NCBI GenBank assembly: GCA_029891345.1
Contig: CM056993.1
Span: 107,065,300-107,129,299, forward strand
Origin: Dryococelus australis
Taxonomy: Eukaryota > Arthropoda > Insecta > Phasmatodea > Phasmatidae
Length of the DNA stretch: 64,000 nt
Reading direction: 5' to 3'
Shown: positions 47,021 through 58,579 of the stretch, in pieces
How positions within the stretch are numbered: position 1 is the stretch's first letter
Layout of the letters: each line of letters opens with the position of its first letter
Notes under the pieces: generated by a model
Database searches by the model: none
What the model saw: the letters and a program-made list of their open reading frames with translations, nothing else
What the model was told of the DNA's origin: nothing
Position numbers and translations under genes: made by a program

Positions 47021-48971
47021 TTATGATGTGTATAGTAATAATTTCTTAAATGCTTGTTTTGAATGTGTTAAATCTAGAGGTGTATGAATTCTTGAAAAAA
47101 TATTTTATAACAGTATGCTTTAGTTACAAATACTTGTTATGCAGTTTGTGATTGTGTATCCGTCCTATATAAAGAACTCACTTGCATATTTTCCGCGAGA
47201 CCGTTCTCCTTCTCCTTCCACAGATGATGTTGGACAGATGGAGACCTATGTGGGTGTGTATAGGTAGTTCTTTGTTGTCGATGAGATGTAATAGATTAGT
47301 GTAGAGAGACGGTGTATGCATAGTGAGATGGTAATGGAAAGTTATATTGTTTAAGTGTTTGTTGTGTAGTGTGTTGCAAGATGACATGTATATAAGTTAT
47401 GCATAATATCAAACACATGTTAGTCGGATGTTCATTTTGGTTATGGTAAGATGTGTACTTAGAGTGAGTTTAATTATATTAGTTAATCAATACATAAATA
47501 GTGCAAAAAAGTGAGTTTGACTTGCAATGAAGCAATGAGTATGTTCTCAAACCTATAGTTGTATTCCATTCTTGTTGGTTGTGTATCATCGACTGTTGTG
47601 TAGTGGGTGTCACCTCATGACATACATACTACTTGCATTTGGGTATTCTAATACTTAGTTAATTTAATTGATATGTAATTTAAAAAAATAACTACTTGCC
47701 CTGTATGGTACTTTAATCATTATATATTGTAAACAGTCCGGGGTCTGTTGTTTTGGTAGCATCACAAAACCGTAGCTTCGATGTTGTGGGGAGAATGCTT
47801 TAATTGTGTGATTAGTTTGTAAGAGTGGAATGGTTTGATGGGATGTTTAGTTAGTATGAGAGGGACAGAATGCTTGGCTGGTATGGTTCGTTAGTATGAT
47901 TGGATTTTTGATATGGCATCTGTGAATTAAGACCTTACGGTTGTCATAGTTGGTTAAATTAATAGCTTTAGTCTTATGATAGCATGGTTGGAGCTTATGA
48001 TTGAAATATTTGATTTGCTCTGCTGCTGGTATGGCTTGTTTGTATGTGTAACTGTTGAAGTTAGATGAGTTGAAATTGTTGTCACTATAGTTGACTGTGA
48101 TGATTGATTAGTAAGTCTGATGTATGGTGGTTGGTATGGTCTTTATCGTTAACAGCACGAATAAGATATGCTTGGGTTAGAGCAAATGATATAATTTGGG
48201 CTGTATGTTTTTTTGGTTATTATGGTGGCTGTGGTGGTTAATTGATATATTCTGATGGTAAAGTATGTTAGTATTCTGGGTTGTATGGCTTTTGACGACG
48301 CATGGTTGAGGCAAGATAATGTCATGGTGAAAGTTATTATATCTGTTTTTGTACTCAGTTCCAGGGGTTATCGATATGGTTGTTAAGTGTGGTGGAGGTG
48401 TGTTACCTGGTAGGTTTTTGTTGGAGCAGCTATTATTATGAGATGGCTGGCATTATTAACTGGTTTGTTGGTTGGTAGAGAGATTTATATTAATTTTTGG
48501 TAGGCTGTAAGGTTGTCACCTAGTATGTTTTGGTTGGCGAGGTTAATGGATGGCATAAGGGTGGTATGAAATGAGTAGTTACTATGTTGCATATACAATG
48601 TGATCTGTTTGGCATGACTGAAGTATTCTGGGGCTATGGTTGGTAGAATATTCAGTACTCCAGGTTTGCAGGGTTACTCATATTTTGTTTTGGAATGTCT
48701 GAGGTGTGATTGATTTTATCAGGTAGTTTATTTTAGGATGGTATGATATTTGGCTGGTGTCTGATGGTATGACAAACATATTGGACTTGTGATTATTTTG
48801 GTAAGGGCAGTGTGGACTGAGGTTTGCTTGAATTCTTGTAAACCGTGCATATATTTAGTCTGATGATGGTTGGTAGAGCAGATGGCATGGATGTTTGCGT
48901 TTCGGCTGATCTGAACTCTATAGTTTCTGTAAACTTGAGTTGCAGTGAGCGGTATTGTGCCTTCTTGCGAG

Positions 48972-49010
48972 TATATATAAGCATCCGGGTTCAATTTAGG
49001 AAGCTCAGTT
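48972..49010 (+). promoter_or_regulatory. TATA plus TCAGTT initiator
   Basis: TATATATAA at 48972-48980 and TCAGTT at 49005-49010. The TATAA T at 48976 is 31 bp from the initiator A at 49007. The ATG of the downstream gene is at 49071, leaving a 64-base leader. The block GGAAGCTCAGTTT resembles GGAGCTCATTT in the Polinton promoter at 3258. Confidence 0.65.
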
Positions 49011-49070
49011 TAACAGTGGCAGTCGTGTAAGACACTCCGTCTCAGCTCGCGTAAGCAACTGAAATATAGT

Positions 49071-50285
49071 ATGAAGCCAAATGTTGCTGGTTCATCAATG
49101 TCTGATGTTAGCGCAGTGCTCTCGACTTCTTCGGATGGGACACCTGTGGCAGCAGCATCGCCATCGACTTCTTCAGGTGGGTCATCTACAGCTGTGCTGT
49201 CATCGACGACTTCGTCAAGGCTTCATTGTTGCTACTGTGACAAGATATTTCCCTACAGCCGCAATGCTCAGAGACATGAGGTCAACTGTATTCAGAATGT
49301 GGAGTGTGCTACTTTTGAATGTGAAAAATGCAAATCGCAGTTTGGTTGGCGAAGTGACAACATGAAAAGAAATTTCGAAACCTGTACAGCTCTACCTTCA
49401 CTTCCTGCTAAGCGTTATCTATCAACATTGCATCGGAGCTGTACTGAGGTGGTAACTGACGCGACAAGCATTGGAAAATCATCGAAGCAGAAAACTTCGG
49501 CTGTGAATGCTATCGGCAGTTCGTTGCTTTCATCAAGACTTCCATGCAGTTACTGCGACAAGACTTTCGCAAACGTCAGTGAAGCACAAAGGCATGAAAA
49601 CAATGCATGTGTAAGGAGTACCGTTCACATGAGATATAGATTTGAGAAATGCCCTAAACTATTCGCACGCATCGATAATTTAAAAAGACATTTTAAACAA
49701 TGCAAAAGTGATGTATCATCTACCGATGTTGAACGAGCAGATCATCCTTCCTCTGTGCAGTTTATAACGAAAACTGGCCCTGGTGCAGCTTCGGCTTGTG
49801 AATCAGATGCTGCAACTATCAATTCGTCATCGCAACCTAAGAAAATAACCTGTGAGATGAAACCGAATGCAAATGGATTTTTACTGAAGCAATCTGCATT
49901 CAGAGGTCTTCTAAAAGATTATGTTGCTCCGAATCTGACAACTTCCACGAAGGATATTTGTTCATTTCTGGCATATATGAAACAAAATTTAATAAACCAA
50001 CTTAAAGAGGAGGTGGGAAAATATGGTGGTGTGAAATATAATATATGGCTGGAATGCAACTATAGTAAATCAGAGCCATACAATGATGAGCGTGAAAGAG
50101 GGGCATTCAAGACATCTAATGTGCCTATCTACCATGTGCATGACATCGAAGAGAGTGTTGAAAACCGCATAAAAAAGGTGTATCGCGAAGAAAAAGATAT
50201 GGTACTGAAGGGCTCCGGCTGGGTACTCTATTCGGTTGATAATCTACAGCTGAGAACGAGCGGATTCAGTCCACTTAACACATAG
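49071..50285 (+). CDS. Finger protein with Polinton-polymerase leader domain
   Basis: Intact 404-residue ORF from ATG to TAG. Residues about 4-47 are Ser/Thr-rich. Four CxxC fingers follow: CCYCDKIFPYSRNAQRHEVNC (about 53-73), ECEKCKSQFGWRSDN, CSYCDKTFANVSEAQRHENN and the weaker FEKCPKLFARIDNLKRHFKQC. The last two zinc ligands are mostly H-x4-C. From about residue 260 comes a domain with SAFRGLLKDYVAP, FKTSNVPIYHVHDI and KGSGWVLYSVDNLQLR. This is the domain preceding the polymerase in the Polinton here (GSGWSLE at about 7165). In that family the fingers and this domain normally lead into PolB. Here the ORF stops at PLNT with no polymerase behind it. It could be a truncated polymerase or a free-standing DNA-binding protein. 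A good promoter and an unbroken frame argue it was recently functional. Confidence 0.8.
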   Translation: MKPNVAGSSMSDVSAVLSTSSDGTPVAAASPSTSSGGSSTAVLSSTTSSRLHCCYCDKIFPYSRNAQRHEVNCIQNVECATFECEKCKSQFGWRSDNMKRNFETCTALPSLPAKRYLSTLHRSCTEVVTDATSIGKSSKQKTSAVNAIGSSLLSSRLPCSYCDKTFANVSEAQRHENNACVRSTVHMRYRFEKCPKLFARIDNLKRHFKQCKSDVSSTDVERADHPSSVQFITKTGPGAASACESDAATINSSSQPKKITCEMKPNANGFLLKQSAFRGLLKDYVAPNLTTSTKDICSFLAYMKQNLINQLKEEVGKYGGVKYNIWLECNYSKSEPYNDERERGAFKTSNVPIYHVHDIEESVENRIKKVYREEKDMVLKGSGWVLYSVDNLQLRTSGFSPLNT

Positions 50286-50521
50286 GCTATATATTGCTAT
50301 ATTATTCTTTGGTATGGATTCCGAACACATGAAAATATTCGCAGTTCATGATATTACAATGTGTACATGTGCAAGGAACCTAGGTAACTGAGAAGCCTAT
50401 GGATTGATGATGGTTACGTCTCTAAGAGACCTACAGTGCTGAGAAGTTTATATGTGGGTTGCTGGAACTTTGATTATCTGCGTGATCGACAACTTCGTTC
50501 CTGGTTCCTACTCCTTCCGAC

Positions 50522-50653
50522 ATGACAACAGCCGAACCATCTGGACCTACTAGTGTGTCATTTACAGATCTTACAGTGGCTAATCGGTGTCGCTTTTGCT
50601 GTAAGGACTTTGCCTTGAAGCTTAAGTGCCAGAATAGTTGGTTTCATGTTTAA
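50522..50653 (+). pseudogene. Truncated finger ORF
   Basis: A 43-residue frame from ATG: a Ser/Thr/Pro-rich leader (TTAEPSGPTSVS) then CRFCCKDFALKLKCQN. This resembles the start of the 49071 protein (leader plus CCYCDKIF). It stops before the finger completes. Probably a partial duplicate. Confidence 0.5.
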
Positions 50654-50699
50654 CGAAGGACTGAGATTTGTAAAAGGATGTAGACGAACATAAATATTT

Positions 50700-51050
50700 T
50701 TTAAAGTGTTTTTGCAGTAACATATTTTAATAATAATAATAATAAAAAATAAATTAAAAAAAAAAACGAAAATACTTGAATATTTTATTTCTTATTTTAT
50801 TCCATTATAATATGGGAACCAGTATGATATAAAAATATCTCGTTAAAAAAAGCAAAATGTTATTTTAAGCTAATTACTATTATGGTTATATAGGGCTTAA
50901 ACATCAATTCCTGGAGCTAGAAATGTTACATGCAAACTAAAATTTTGCGAGACTGCCTGCCTCGTAAGAGTTCACAAATTATGATCACCTATGTCTATAA
51001 ATATACACACGTTTACGAACCCGACTTGCTTTGCTACATAATGATTTAAA

Positions 51051-51089
<39 letters not shown>

Positions 51090-51317
51090 GATTCAGATCC
51101 TGACTGAAAATAACAAAATGATTTTAATACAGTATATCGCTTGCCTTAAAATAAACAAAAACTGCTCTAAAATATAGTATTCATAAGCCATCTATGCGCT
51201 AATTGAAAATAAATATAAATTACACTAACAATATTTCTTTAATTGAGCGGGGAAGGAAATTTGCCAGGTTCGCTCGGAAGAGTATACACAACATTTAAGC
51301 ACTTGCTTTGATGTGAG
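50700..51317. other. AT-rich, no gene
   Basis: A (TAA)n run at about 50730-50746 and a (TA)n run at 51055-51087. Nothing else recognised. Confidence 0.5.
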
Positions 51318-51318
51318 G

Positions 51319-51390
51319 TTGCGGTGGCCCAGTAGCTAGCACGATCGACCTATTATCCGAAGATTATGGGTTCAAGTCCCTGAACATACA
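51319..51390 (+). repeat. tRNA-like SINE head
   Basis: GCGGTGGCCCAGTAGCTAGC (A box) and GGGTTCAAGTCCC (B box) at tRNA spacing. No shared SINE body follows, so it is a different or truncated SINE. Confidence 0.6.
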
Positions 51391-51484
51391 TGAGAATTTG
51401 TTTTAAATGTTGAAGCTGTCATGGGAAAGTGTGAAATTTACATAATTCGATTTCTTTAAGCTGATTTTGCATTAGAAATACATT

Positions 51485-51655
51485 TTAATGTGAGAGACAA
51501 GAGATAAAGACAGGATTGAAAGAAAGAGAGAGAAAAATGGGGTATTCCGAGAAAACCTATGGAATAATGGAGAGGCAAGAGGGAAATAAAAGAGAGAAAG
51601 AGATTGAATGATAGAGACAAGAGAGAGAGAGAGAGCAAGAATTGAATGACAGAGT
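51485..51655. repeat. Polypurine GA-rich tract
   Basis: About 170 bp dominated by GAGA and AAGAGAG on the + strand. Confidence 0.8.
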
Positions 51656-51894
51656 ATGAAAAATCGAGACAGTATGGTGGTATGGCATCATGGTCGTATG
51701 CGCCTTGAAAAGACGAGTCCGGTGATATATAACACTTAATACTTACATCTTTAAACTTTTAATCAAAAAATATATTTAATTTTATAAAATAATTATTAAA
51801 TTTATTTTATTTTGCCAGCTCTTCTATGTGGTTGAGTATCGGGGTATCTCAGCCGTATTGAGGAGATGTGTCAGCCACAACAAGGAAACAGCAC

Positions 51895-52090
51895 TTTTTC
51901 ACAAATGGTTGGAAAACCGGGAAATTTTTTGGGAAAACGTGAATTTTTTAAGGAAAAAAGGAAAATTTTTAGGGGAAACAGGACATTTTGAAGGTAAAAA
52001 GGGAAAAAAGATAAGTTTTGAGGGAAAAAAATGGAAATCCAAGATGGCGGATCCGGGCCCCCCGAATCCCCTCCCCCCCTTTTCCTATCC
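51895..52090. repeat. GGGAAAxTTTT repeats with CCAAGATGGCGG
   Basis: Degenerate repeats of GGGAAAATTTTTT type followed by CCAAGATGGCGGATCCGGG, a YY1-like core resembling those at 2003-2330 and 27.5 kb. Confidence 0.55.
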
Positions 52091-52115
52091 TTGAACCTCC
52101 ATTATACATCTACTC

Positions 52116-52372
52116 GTGTTAGGTAACCATTTGTGACCATTTAAATGATTTATTTCACTTTCTGTTTTTTTAATGCATGAGAGTGTAAAAATTATCAGAT
52201 TTATAAAACGTTTACTTTTCTAATAATTTCACAGTTTCACTTGACCGACACATGAATAAAGTAATGAGGGCCATGGCAATGTTAATTTTACATAAGGCGG
52301 AAGAATAACTTGCATACAAGTAGATAATAAGCAGGGCTTTCAAAAGTGCTAATTTTACTGTGAACAGCCTAT
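52116..52372 (+). mobile_element. MITE-A copy 5, 5' truncated
   Basis: Starts at GTGTTAGGTAACCATTTGTG and runs to GTGAACAGCCTA. Contains TAATAATTTCACAGTTTCAC and CATAAGGCGGAAGAATA. Confidence 0.85.
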
Positions 52373-52379
52373 AAGGGCA

Positions 52380-53018
52380 TAGGCGTGCGCACGGGTTGTG
52401 CCGAGTATGCCCAAGCACACTCTAATGTCCAGCCTATTTATTAATTTAAAACTGTGGTCTTTGAGATTTATTTTTTACTCTGGAATTCCCGAATGCCTAA
52501 GAGCACGCTGGTCAGTATGAGACATTCTGAGAAATAGCGATACTGATTTGTCCATTGCGTTAACGCAGGCTTGACATTGATTTGAATAATTTCACTTCTC
52601 AAATTTGTTCAAATTGGTCTTTCACAATACAGCTTTCCATTAATATTTTATAAAATAAAAGTAGTCTTCTTATAACATCGTATTCCGGCACAATTTTTGC
52701 GTAATTGTCACTATTTTAAACCTGACATTAAACATTTCCCCAGGGGAAAAACCCTGGAACCCCCATTTTTATGTGGCCATCGGCGTTGTGCGCGCCCTAG
52801 TGATGACTGCTTTTCACAGCAGTGCTTAAGGATAAGAGAAGGCATCGAAGCCTTAACTTCGCCAATGTAAATAAAGTAAGAATATAAATTAATTAATTAA
52901 TCCAAAATGGCGGGGGTTGATCACCCTTAAATACCCGGTACTTAATGTCACGTGGCGAGGAGGAGAGTTTTAACACAAGTCATCGTGTTCTCTTGTGCCC
53001 TTCCAGGAGAAAGTCGTA
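52380..53018. other. No gene seen
   Basis: AT-rich, nothing recognised. Confidence 0.4.
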
Positions 53019-53020
53019 TA

Positions 53021-53441
53021 TACAGTCCATTCTCGGCTTCTTCAGACATTTTAACACAAACCTTTGAAAAATCACCCCTGTATTACGTATTTAGTTATTT
53101 CCTAAATATTCCATGTATCAAGCGTTTTATATATGTATCGTGTTAACACGGATGTAGATAGTTTTTCGTTGAATTGAAGTTATATCTATATTTTATTAGT
53201 TTATACATTACACAATTTCTTTTATTATAAACACGAATAAAAACAGTGAGAAAAAATATGCGTTGGTAGCGCCTAGTAATAAATAGTAACTTAGTAATAT
53301 AACAACTGAGTGCGCAGGAAAGTGGTACGTTGTCCTCTGGTGTAATTCCCTGTACTTTGTTAAGCACGAGGCGGAGGAATATCCTGGAAGTAGAACTTTA
53401 GCAGGGTTTCAGAAAAGTGGGAATGAACCGTGAATGGATTA
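53021..53441 (+). mobile_element. MITE-C copy 3
   Basis: Full-length: starts ACAGTCCATTCTCGG and ends CCGTGAATGGATTATA. Contains ACAAACCTTTGAAAAATCAC, AAAACAGTGAGAAAA, GGTAGCGCCTAGTAA and GCGGAGGAATATCCTGG. Confidence 0.8.
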
Positions 53442-53585
53442 TATACGCCTTTATGCCAAGTACCGTAGTCTTGAAGTGCCAAGTTATTTCTTACAGAATT
53501 ATTATGATTTTGTTTAATAAGTTCATTTTCGGCATTTTTGATTATATACACTTAGACGTATTTCTGATTCTCACTTTCCCTTGTA

Positions 53586-54006
53586 AAGCCTGTTCACTAT
53601 AAAGTGAGCACTTTTGAAATCAACCTTAGAAAAAAGTTACTGGCCCTGCGTGCATATATTTTAACGTGTGCACTGAGTGACATGCGCTCAGTAAAGTTGG
53701 TAACGGTGGAGGGAAAGTAGCTCCATATCTTAACGTTGAATAAAAAGTGTTAGGTAACCAATTGTGATAACTTAGATTATTTACATCGCTTCCTGTTTCT
53801 TTTTAATGCGTCCATGTACGAATTAGCAGATTTTTTAAATACTTACTTTTCTAATAATTTTACAGTTTCACTTGACCGACGCATGGAGAAAGCGACGAGG
53901 CCCACGGCAATGATAATTTTACATAAGGCGGAAGAGTACACAATGTGTACACAAAGAGATCTTAAGCAGGGCATTCAAAAGTGCTCATTTGACCGTGAAC
54001 AGCCTA
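53586..54006 (+). mobile_element. MITE-A copy 6
   Basis: Left AAGCCTGTTCACTATAAAGT, right TTTGACCGTGAACAGCCTA. Full-length. Confidence 0.9.
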
Positions 54007-54197
54007 TAGCTCTACCACTGACCAGTGACTACTGGACTGTCTGGAGCCTACAACACAACTTCTACAAGCCCGCAAGTCTACAACTTGTTGATTTGTAAGC
54101 TTGTAGCAAGAACACCAGCGGAGAGACGAGCCTTGTAAGAATCCATGTTAATTATACAATAGCAGACAGATTCTACAAAACTTGTTAACAACTGTTA

Positions 54198-54608
54198 TAG
54201 GCTGTTCACGGTAAATTAAGCACTTTTGAAATCTCTGCTTAAGACCTACTTGCATGCACATTGTGTATTATTCCGCCTTATGCGAAATTCACATTGCTAT
54301 GAGCCTCGACATGCATCGGTCAGGTAAAACTGTGAAATGATTACAAAAGGGAATGTTTTAAAAATCTGCTTATTTTTACACTTCGATGCATTAAAAAATA
54401 ACAGAATGTGAAAGAAATAATTTAAGTAATCACAAACGGTTACCCGAAACTTTTTATTCGGTGTTAAAAATAGAACAATTTTCCATTCATCGTTACAAAC
54501 TTTACTGAGAGCATGTCACTCAGTAAGCACAAAAAATTTATGCAGATAGAGACAGTGACTTTTTTTAAGGTTAATTTCAAAAGTGCTCACTTTATCGTGA
54601 ACAGCCTT
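54198..54608 (-). mobile_element. MITE-A copy 7
   Basis: Left TAGGCTGTTCACGGTAAAT, right CACTTTATCGTGAACAGCC. TA lies on both flanks. Opposite orientation to copy 6, only 190 bp away. Confidence 0.9.
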
Positions 54609-54609
54609 T

Positions 54610-55460
54610 ACACGTATACATTCATGGTTTAGTAAATTATGTTTTTTTTGTGTGTTGTAGTTTTATTAATGCAAGTACTACAGATAAGCAGTTTGTAAAC
54701 TAACTGCGTTACATGAGCCGACCAACATTAAAAAAATCCTTACGGAAATAGGAGAGAAAAAATTACTCTTTGATGGCTTTTTACATAGTATTACAAAAGA
54801 AACTCCGTCGCAAATGTGGCTTGAATTAGCAGATTTCACGACAAGTGTGTGTTTATTTACATCAGATAAAGATTGGACCTACACTCGATATGTTTCGTGC
54901 AGAACATATGTCAATATTATATAGAGCTACTATAAACACTAAAAAACGCAAACATGAATTAAAGCTCAAAACTCAAAAACACATTATATTTTCACTACAG
55001 TAGCACCTGTAAACAATGCCTCACAATGGTCTTGCTTATACTTGCAGGAAATAGATAAAATTTGTGGAATTTTCTGTAACAACTTACAAGTTTGTAACTT
55101 CGGTTTGCAGAACTGGTACATAAGGGTGTAATTGCACTTGTACTTACTGTACAAGCCGGCATGTTTTAAAAAAGCAAGTAAGAGTTGTGCTTTGATTATA
55201 TATACCGCAAAAATATTAAAAGTAGTTATTGCATAATTTATTATTTTCTTATTTATTAACGTATTTGTGGTATTCCAGTGATGATTGCAGAAATATTACG
55301 TCTGTTTTAAGAATTAAATTTAGGCAAAATTATTTTGCACTGTTAAAGTAATATTGTGTTACTGCGAGTGCTAAACAAGTGAATGTCGACAACGTCCGAA
55401 TTGATACATACCAAATCACGAATTTACAAAATAACGAAATTTGTCAATTAGGACATGGCC
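54610..55460. other. No gene seen
   Basis: AT-rich, nothing recognised. Confidence 0.4.
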
Positions 55461-55467
55461 TTCGTGT

Positions 55468-55535
55468 GAATGAGGCGGAGGAATACCCTGGAAGTAGAAC
55501 TTCAGCAGGGCTGCAGAAAAGTTGGAAGTAACAGA
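55468..55535 (+). mobile_element. MITE-C fragment
   Basis: ATGAGGCGGAGGAATACCCT, AAGTAGAACTTCAGCAGGG and GCAGAAAAGTTGGAAGTAAC only. Confidence 0.65.
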
Positions 55536-56050
55536 GAGTGTTCACTAGCAGACTTCTGCAGGCTCATGGTGGATTGTGTCTCCAGGCAGGAGGACGGCCA
55601 CCTAGGATCGCTGCTGAAAAGGAAATAAATCTTGCAGTAATGGCTGTGATGGGAAGTGGGTGTGGGGGGGGGGGGGGTGTTGGGCAGGAGGGAGTCGCTG
55701 ACGAGGCAGGGCGGACGCGGGGCCGGCGCCCGGGTAGCGACCCCCGGCGACAGGAAGCCGGGCGGCTTGCCGACGAGGCACACACGGAGTCCCTCAAGTC
55801 GTCGTCCTGGAACTCCTTAACCCCCCTTCCCCACCACTCAAACGGCGTCACACCTGCGTACCAGCTCAGGTGTCCACGTCTCCACGTCCATTGTGGTCTT
55901 TCCGTTGACCCTCCCCGCCGCGCACACCCAGCACAATCCTGGCCGGTGTCAGCTTGTCCGCCCCCTGCTGTCCTGTGTCCTACACTGTCTGTATCCCCCC
56001 CTCCCACGACTTCATATACATACCGAACGCCAGAAAGGGTGTCCTCCCAC
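55536..56050. other. GC-rich stretch, no confirmed gene
   Basis: Contains a G-run at 55663-55679. Long open frames on both strands overlap each other and the SINE. The translations are Pro/Arg/Ala-rich and unlike known proteins. Confidence 0.4.
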
Positions 56051-56056
56051 AGAGCA

Positions 56057-56285
56057 GCGGCCGCGGTGGCTAAGCGGTTAGACTGCTCGCCTCTCACCCT
56101 GGCGAACCGGGTTCAATCCCTGGCCGGGTCACTCCCGGGTGATCTCGCTGGTCGGCGGGTTTTTCTCGGGGATCTCTAGTTTCCCACCGCCCTGCATTCC
56201 GTCGTTGCTTTATTCTCACCTCGTTTCACCCTCATCGGCTTCTAAAACCCCGCGGCTAAGAGCCGGCCGAGTCACACAACTCCCA
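56057..56285 (+). mobile_element. tRNA-derived SINE copy 4
   Basis: The clearest head: GCGGTGGCTAAGCGGTTAGA and CCGGGTTCAATCCCTGG. The body has TCTCGGGGATCTCTAG, CATTCCGTCGTTGC and TCATCGGCTTCTAAAAC. Confidence 0.88.
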
Positions 56286-56289
56286 CGCC

Positions 56290-56970
56290 ATGTATCGCGT
56301 CGCGCTTTTATTTTGAGCTCTCAGTTATATAGCCAACGTAAAAAATATCTTCAAAGTACATCAGTACGATGAAAAGCTATACGGATTCAGATATTGGCTA
56401 CTCTGACGCGACAATCTAGGGAACCAATCTTGGTCAAGGTAAACGTTGTCTACGTAACGACATTTCTGTTAAATTTCTTCCTTTCGTTCATCCAGTTAGG
56501 AACTGGTATAGATTATTTTGTGGGTTGAATTTCAATACTTTCTACAATTATGCAATGGAGACTGGCGACTCTTCATTTTCTCAGGCAGCTTTGTATTTCA
56601 TACGTCATTCCAACAAACCAAATCGAACATTAACTACCCCGCCTCGGGCTAAACACAACACCAGACAAGTCACATCAAGGGGAACAGGGTAGCAACCGTG
56701 CAACTGTCGAGTGATGTACAAAATTGTCGTTTCGGAATTTATGTATTAAAAATGAAATTTTATTTCTATCTACCTCGTATTTATAAACTGAGCAAAGGTA
56801 TTCTGATTGTTCCTGTCCATTGTATTTTTGGTGTTGGCGATACGGCTGCGACCTGAGAAGGGAATATAGTGGTTGGAAATGGCCTATAGTGTGTCGCTCC
56901 CCTGTGTCCTCCAAGACGGCTGCAGGTTTTGGTCCTGCACTGCGAAATTAGAAACCTGTTGAAATCTGGA
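56290..56970. other. No gene seen
   Basis: AT-rich, nothing recognised. Confidence 0.4.
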
Positions 56971-56972
56971 TA

Positions 56973-57395
56973 AAGGCTGTTCACGATAAAGTGAGCACTT
57001 TAGAAATGAACCTTAGAAAAAATTCACTTCTCCTGTATGCATTTATTTTAACAGGCGCAACGAGTGACATTCGCCCATCAAAGTTGGTAACGATGGATAG
57101 AAAGTAGTTCCATATCTTTACGTCGAATAAAAAGTGTTAGGTAACCATTTGTGACAACTAAAAATTAATTCTTACGCTTTCTGGTTTTTTTAATGCATCG
57201 AAGTGTAAACATGAGCATATTTTTAAAGAATTAGCTCCCTTAATAATTTCACAATTTCATTAGACCGACACATGGATAAAGTGATGAGGCCAAGAGCAAT
57301 GTTAATTTTACATAATGCGGTGGTATACACAACGTGTATACAGGTAGATATTAAGTAGGCATTTCAAGAGTGTTCATTTTACCGCGAACGTGCTA
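56973..57395 (+). mobile_element. MITE-A copy 8
   Basis: Left AAGGCTGTTCACGATAAAGT, right end degenerated (TTTACCGCGAACGTGCTA). Full-length interior. Confidence 0.88.
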
Positions 57396-57511
57396 TAGTG
57401 TTCTTCTAGTTGCACACATCCAGCTATTGGAACACATCCGTGATGTTGTTCCGTCGCTAGATACTCAACTCACGCCCACACGGTCACCAACACAGCATTT
57501 CACAACACGTA

Positions 57512-57934
57512 TAGGCTATTCACGGTTAAATGGGCACTTTTGAAAGCCCTGCTTAGGATCTACTTGTATGCACGTTGTGTATTCTTTCGCCTTATGTAAT
57601 ATTAACATTGACATGGGCCTCACTACTTTATTCATGCGTCGGCGAAGTGAAACCGTGAAATTATTACAAAATTAATATTTTACAAATCTGCTTGTTTTTA
57701 CACTTTGATGCATTTAAAAAAAATACAGAAACCGGATGTAATAATTTAATTTATCACAAATAGTTACCTAACACTTTTTATTCGACATCGAGATATGGAA
57801 CTACTTTCCCCCAATCGTTGCCAACTTTACTGGGGGCATGTTACAGCGCACCTGTTAAAATATGTGCAGGTAGGAGCAGTGACTTTTTTCTAAGGGTTAT
57901 TTCAAAAGTGCTCACTTTATCATGAACAGCCTTT
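57512..57934 (-). mobile_element. MITE-A copy 9
   Basis: Left AGGCTATTCACGGTTAAATG, right CTTTATCATGAACAGCCTT. Full-length, 117 bp from copy 8, in inverted orientation. Confidence 0.88.
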
Positions 57935-58028
57935 GACGCTCTGTCACAGAGTGCCCAGGAATACCTCCGCCGATCTCTCATATGCCTCCGGAAGACAGTG
58001 CTGTCGCGAGACAGGGAACCCAGGTTAC

Positions 58029-58578
58029 CATAAAGCGGTTTACACAGTACAGCACTGCGACGCATCGCGTCGACCATCAGCCAATCAGAGCTTTGACGCT
58101 AGCGTCGAGCGTCGAGAACGTTGCACGAGCGACGAACATTGGTTTTGACTCCCGTCGCCAGCGTCGGGGAATAAGAAGAATTACGTTTCTGTACTTCATT
58201 ATAAACTGGCGAGAAACTGAGATAAAGAACTGAAAACATACATAAATTGTTTTCAGATAAACTAATTGGAGTCCAAATTTATATCAATTTTACCTCTAGG
58301 AAAACAAAAGTATGTGTTCCCGATGCCTGTAGACCCGTTAAAGTCCTATATTATTTTGAATTTTAATAGGCCTATAATAGTTTTATTAAAGAAAGGGTTA
58401 TATCACTAAAATATAACAATTTTACTAACTAAATGGCAAGAAACTTCACTGCATTCTCGTTCGTTTTCAGCATTTCGTTGCAAGCCTCCTTGCAGGATAC
58501 CAGATGGCAGCACGGTCTGTGTCGCTGGCTGCAAGCGTCGTGATGCGACGCGCCGCATCACGACGCTCTATTGTAAAA
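58029..58578. mobile_element. Possible GCGACGC-ended MITE
   Basis: TTTACAC...CTGCGACGCATCGCGTCG at the left and the GCGTCGTGATGCGACGCG / CATCACGACGCTCTATTGTAAA block at the right are roughly inverted. The ends are imperfect and no clear target duplication is seen. Resembles Harbinger-type MITEs only in outline. Confidence 0.35.
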
Positions 58579-58579
58579 A

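Larger units (their letters stand above)
45170..48970. other. Long T/G-rich strand-skewed region
   Basis: The + strand is visibly poor in C over nearly 3.8 kb, with recurrent GGTATGGTTGG, TTGTTGGTTGG and TATGATGG motifs. No gene is recognised. The skew ends at the promoter of the 49071 gene. Confidence 0.6.

Noticed and set aside
55538..56179. 213-residue open frame (+) and 177-residue frame (-)
   Set aside because: Both are Pro/Arg/Ala-rich products of GC-rich DNA, overlap each other and run into a SINE.
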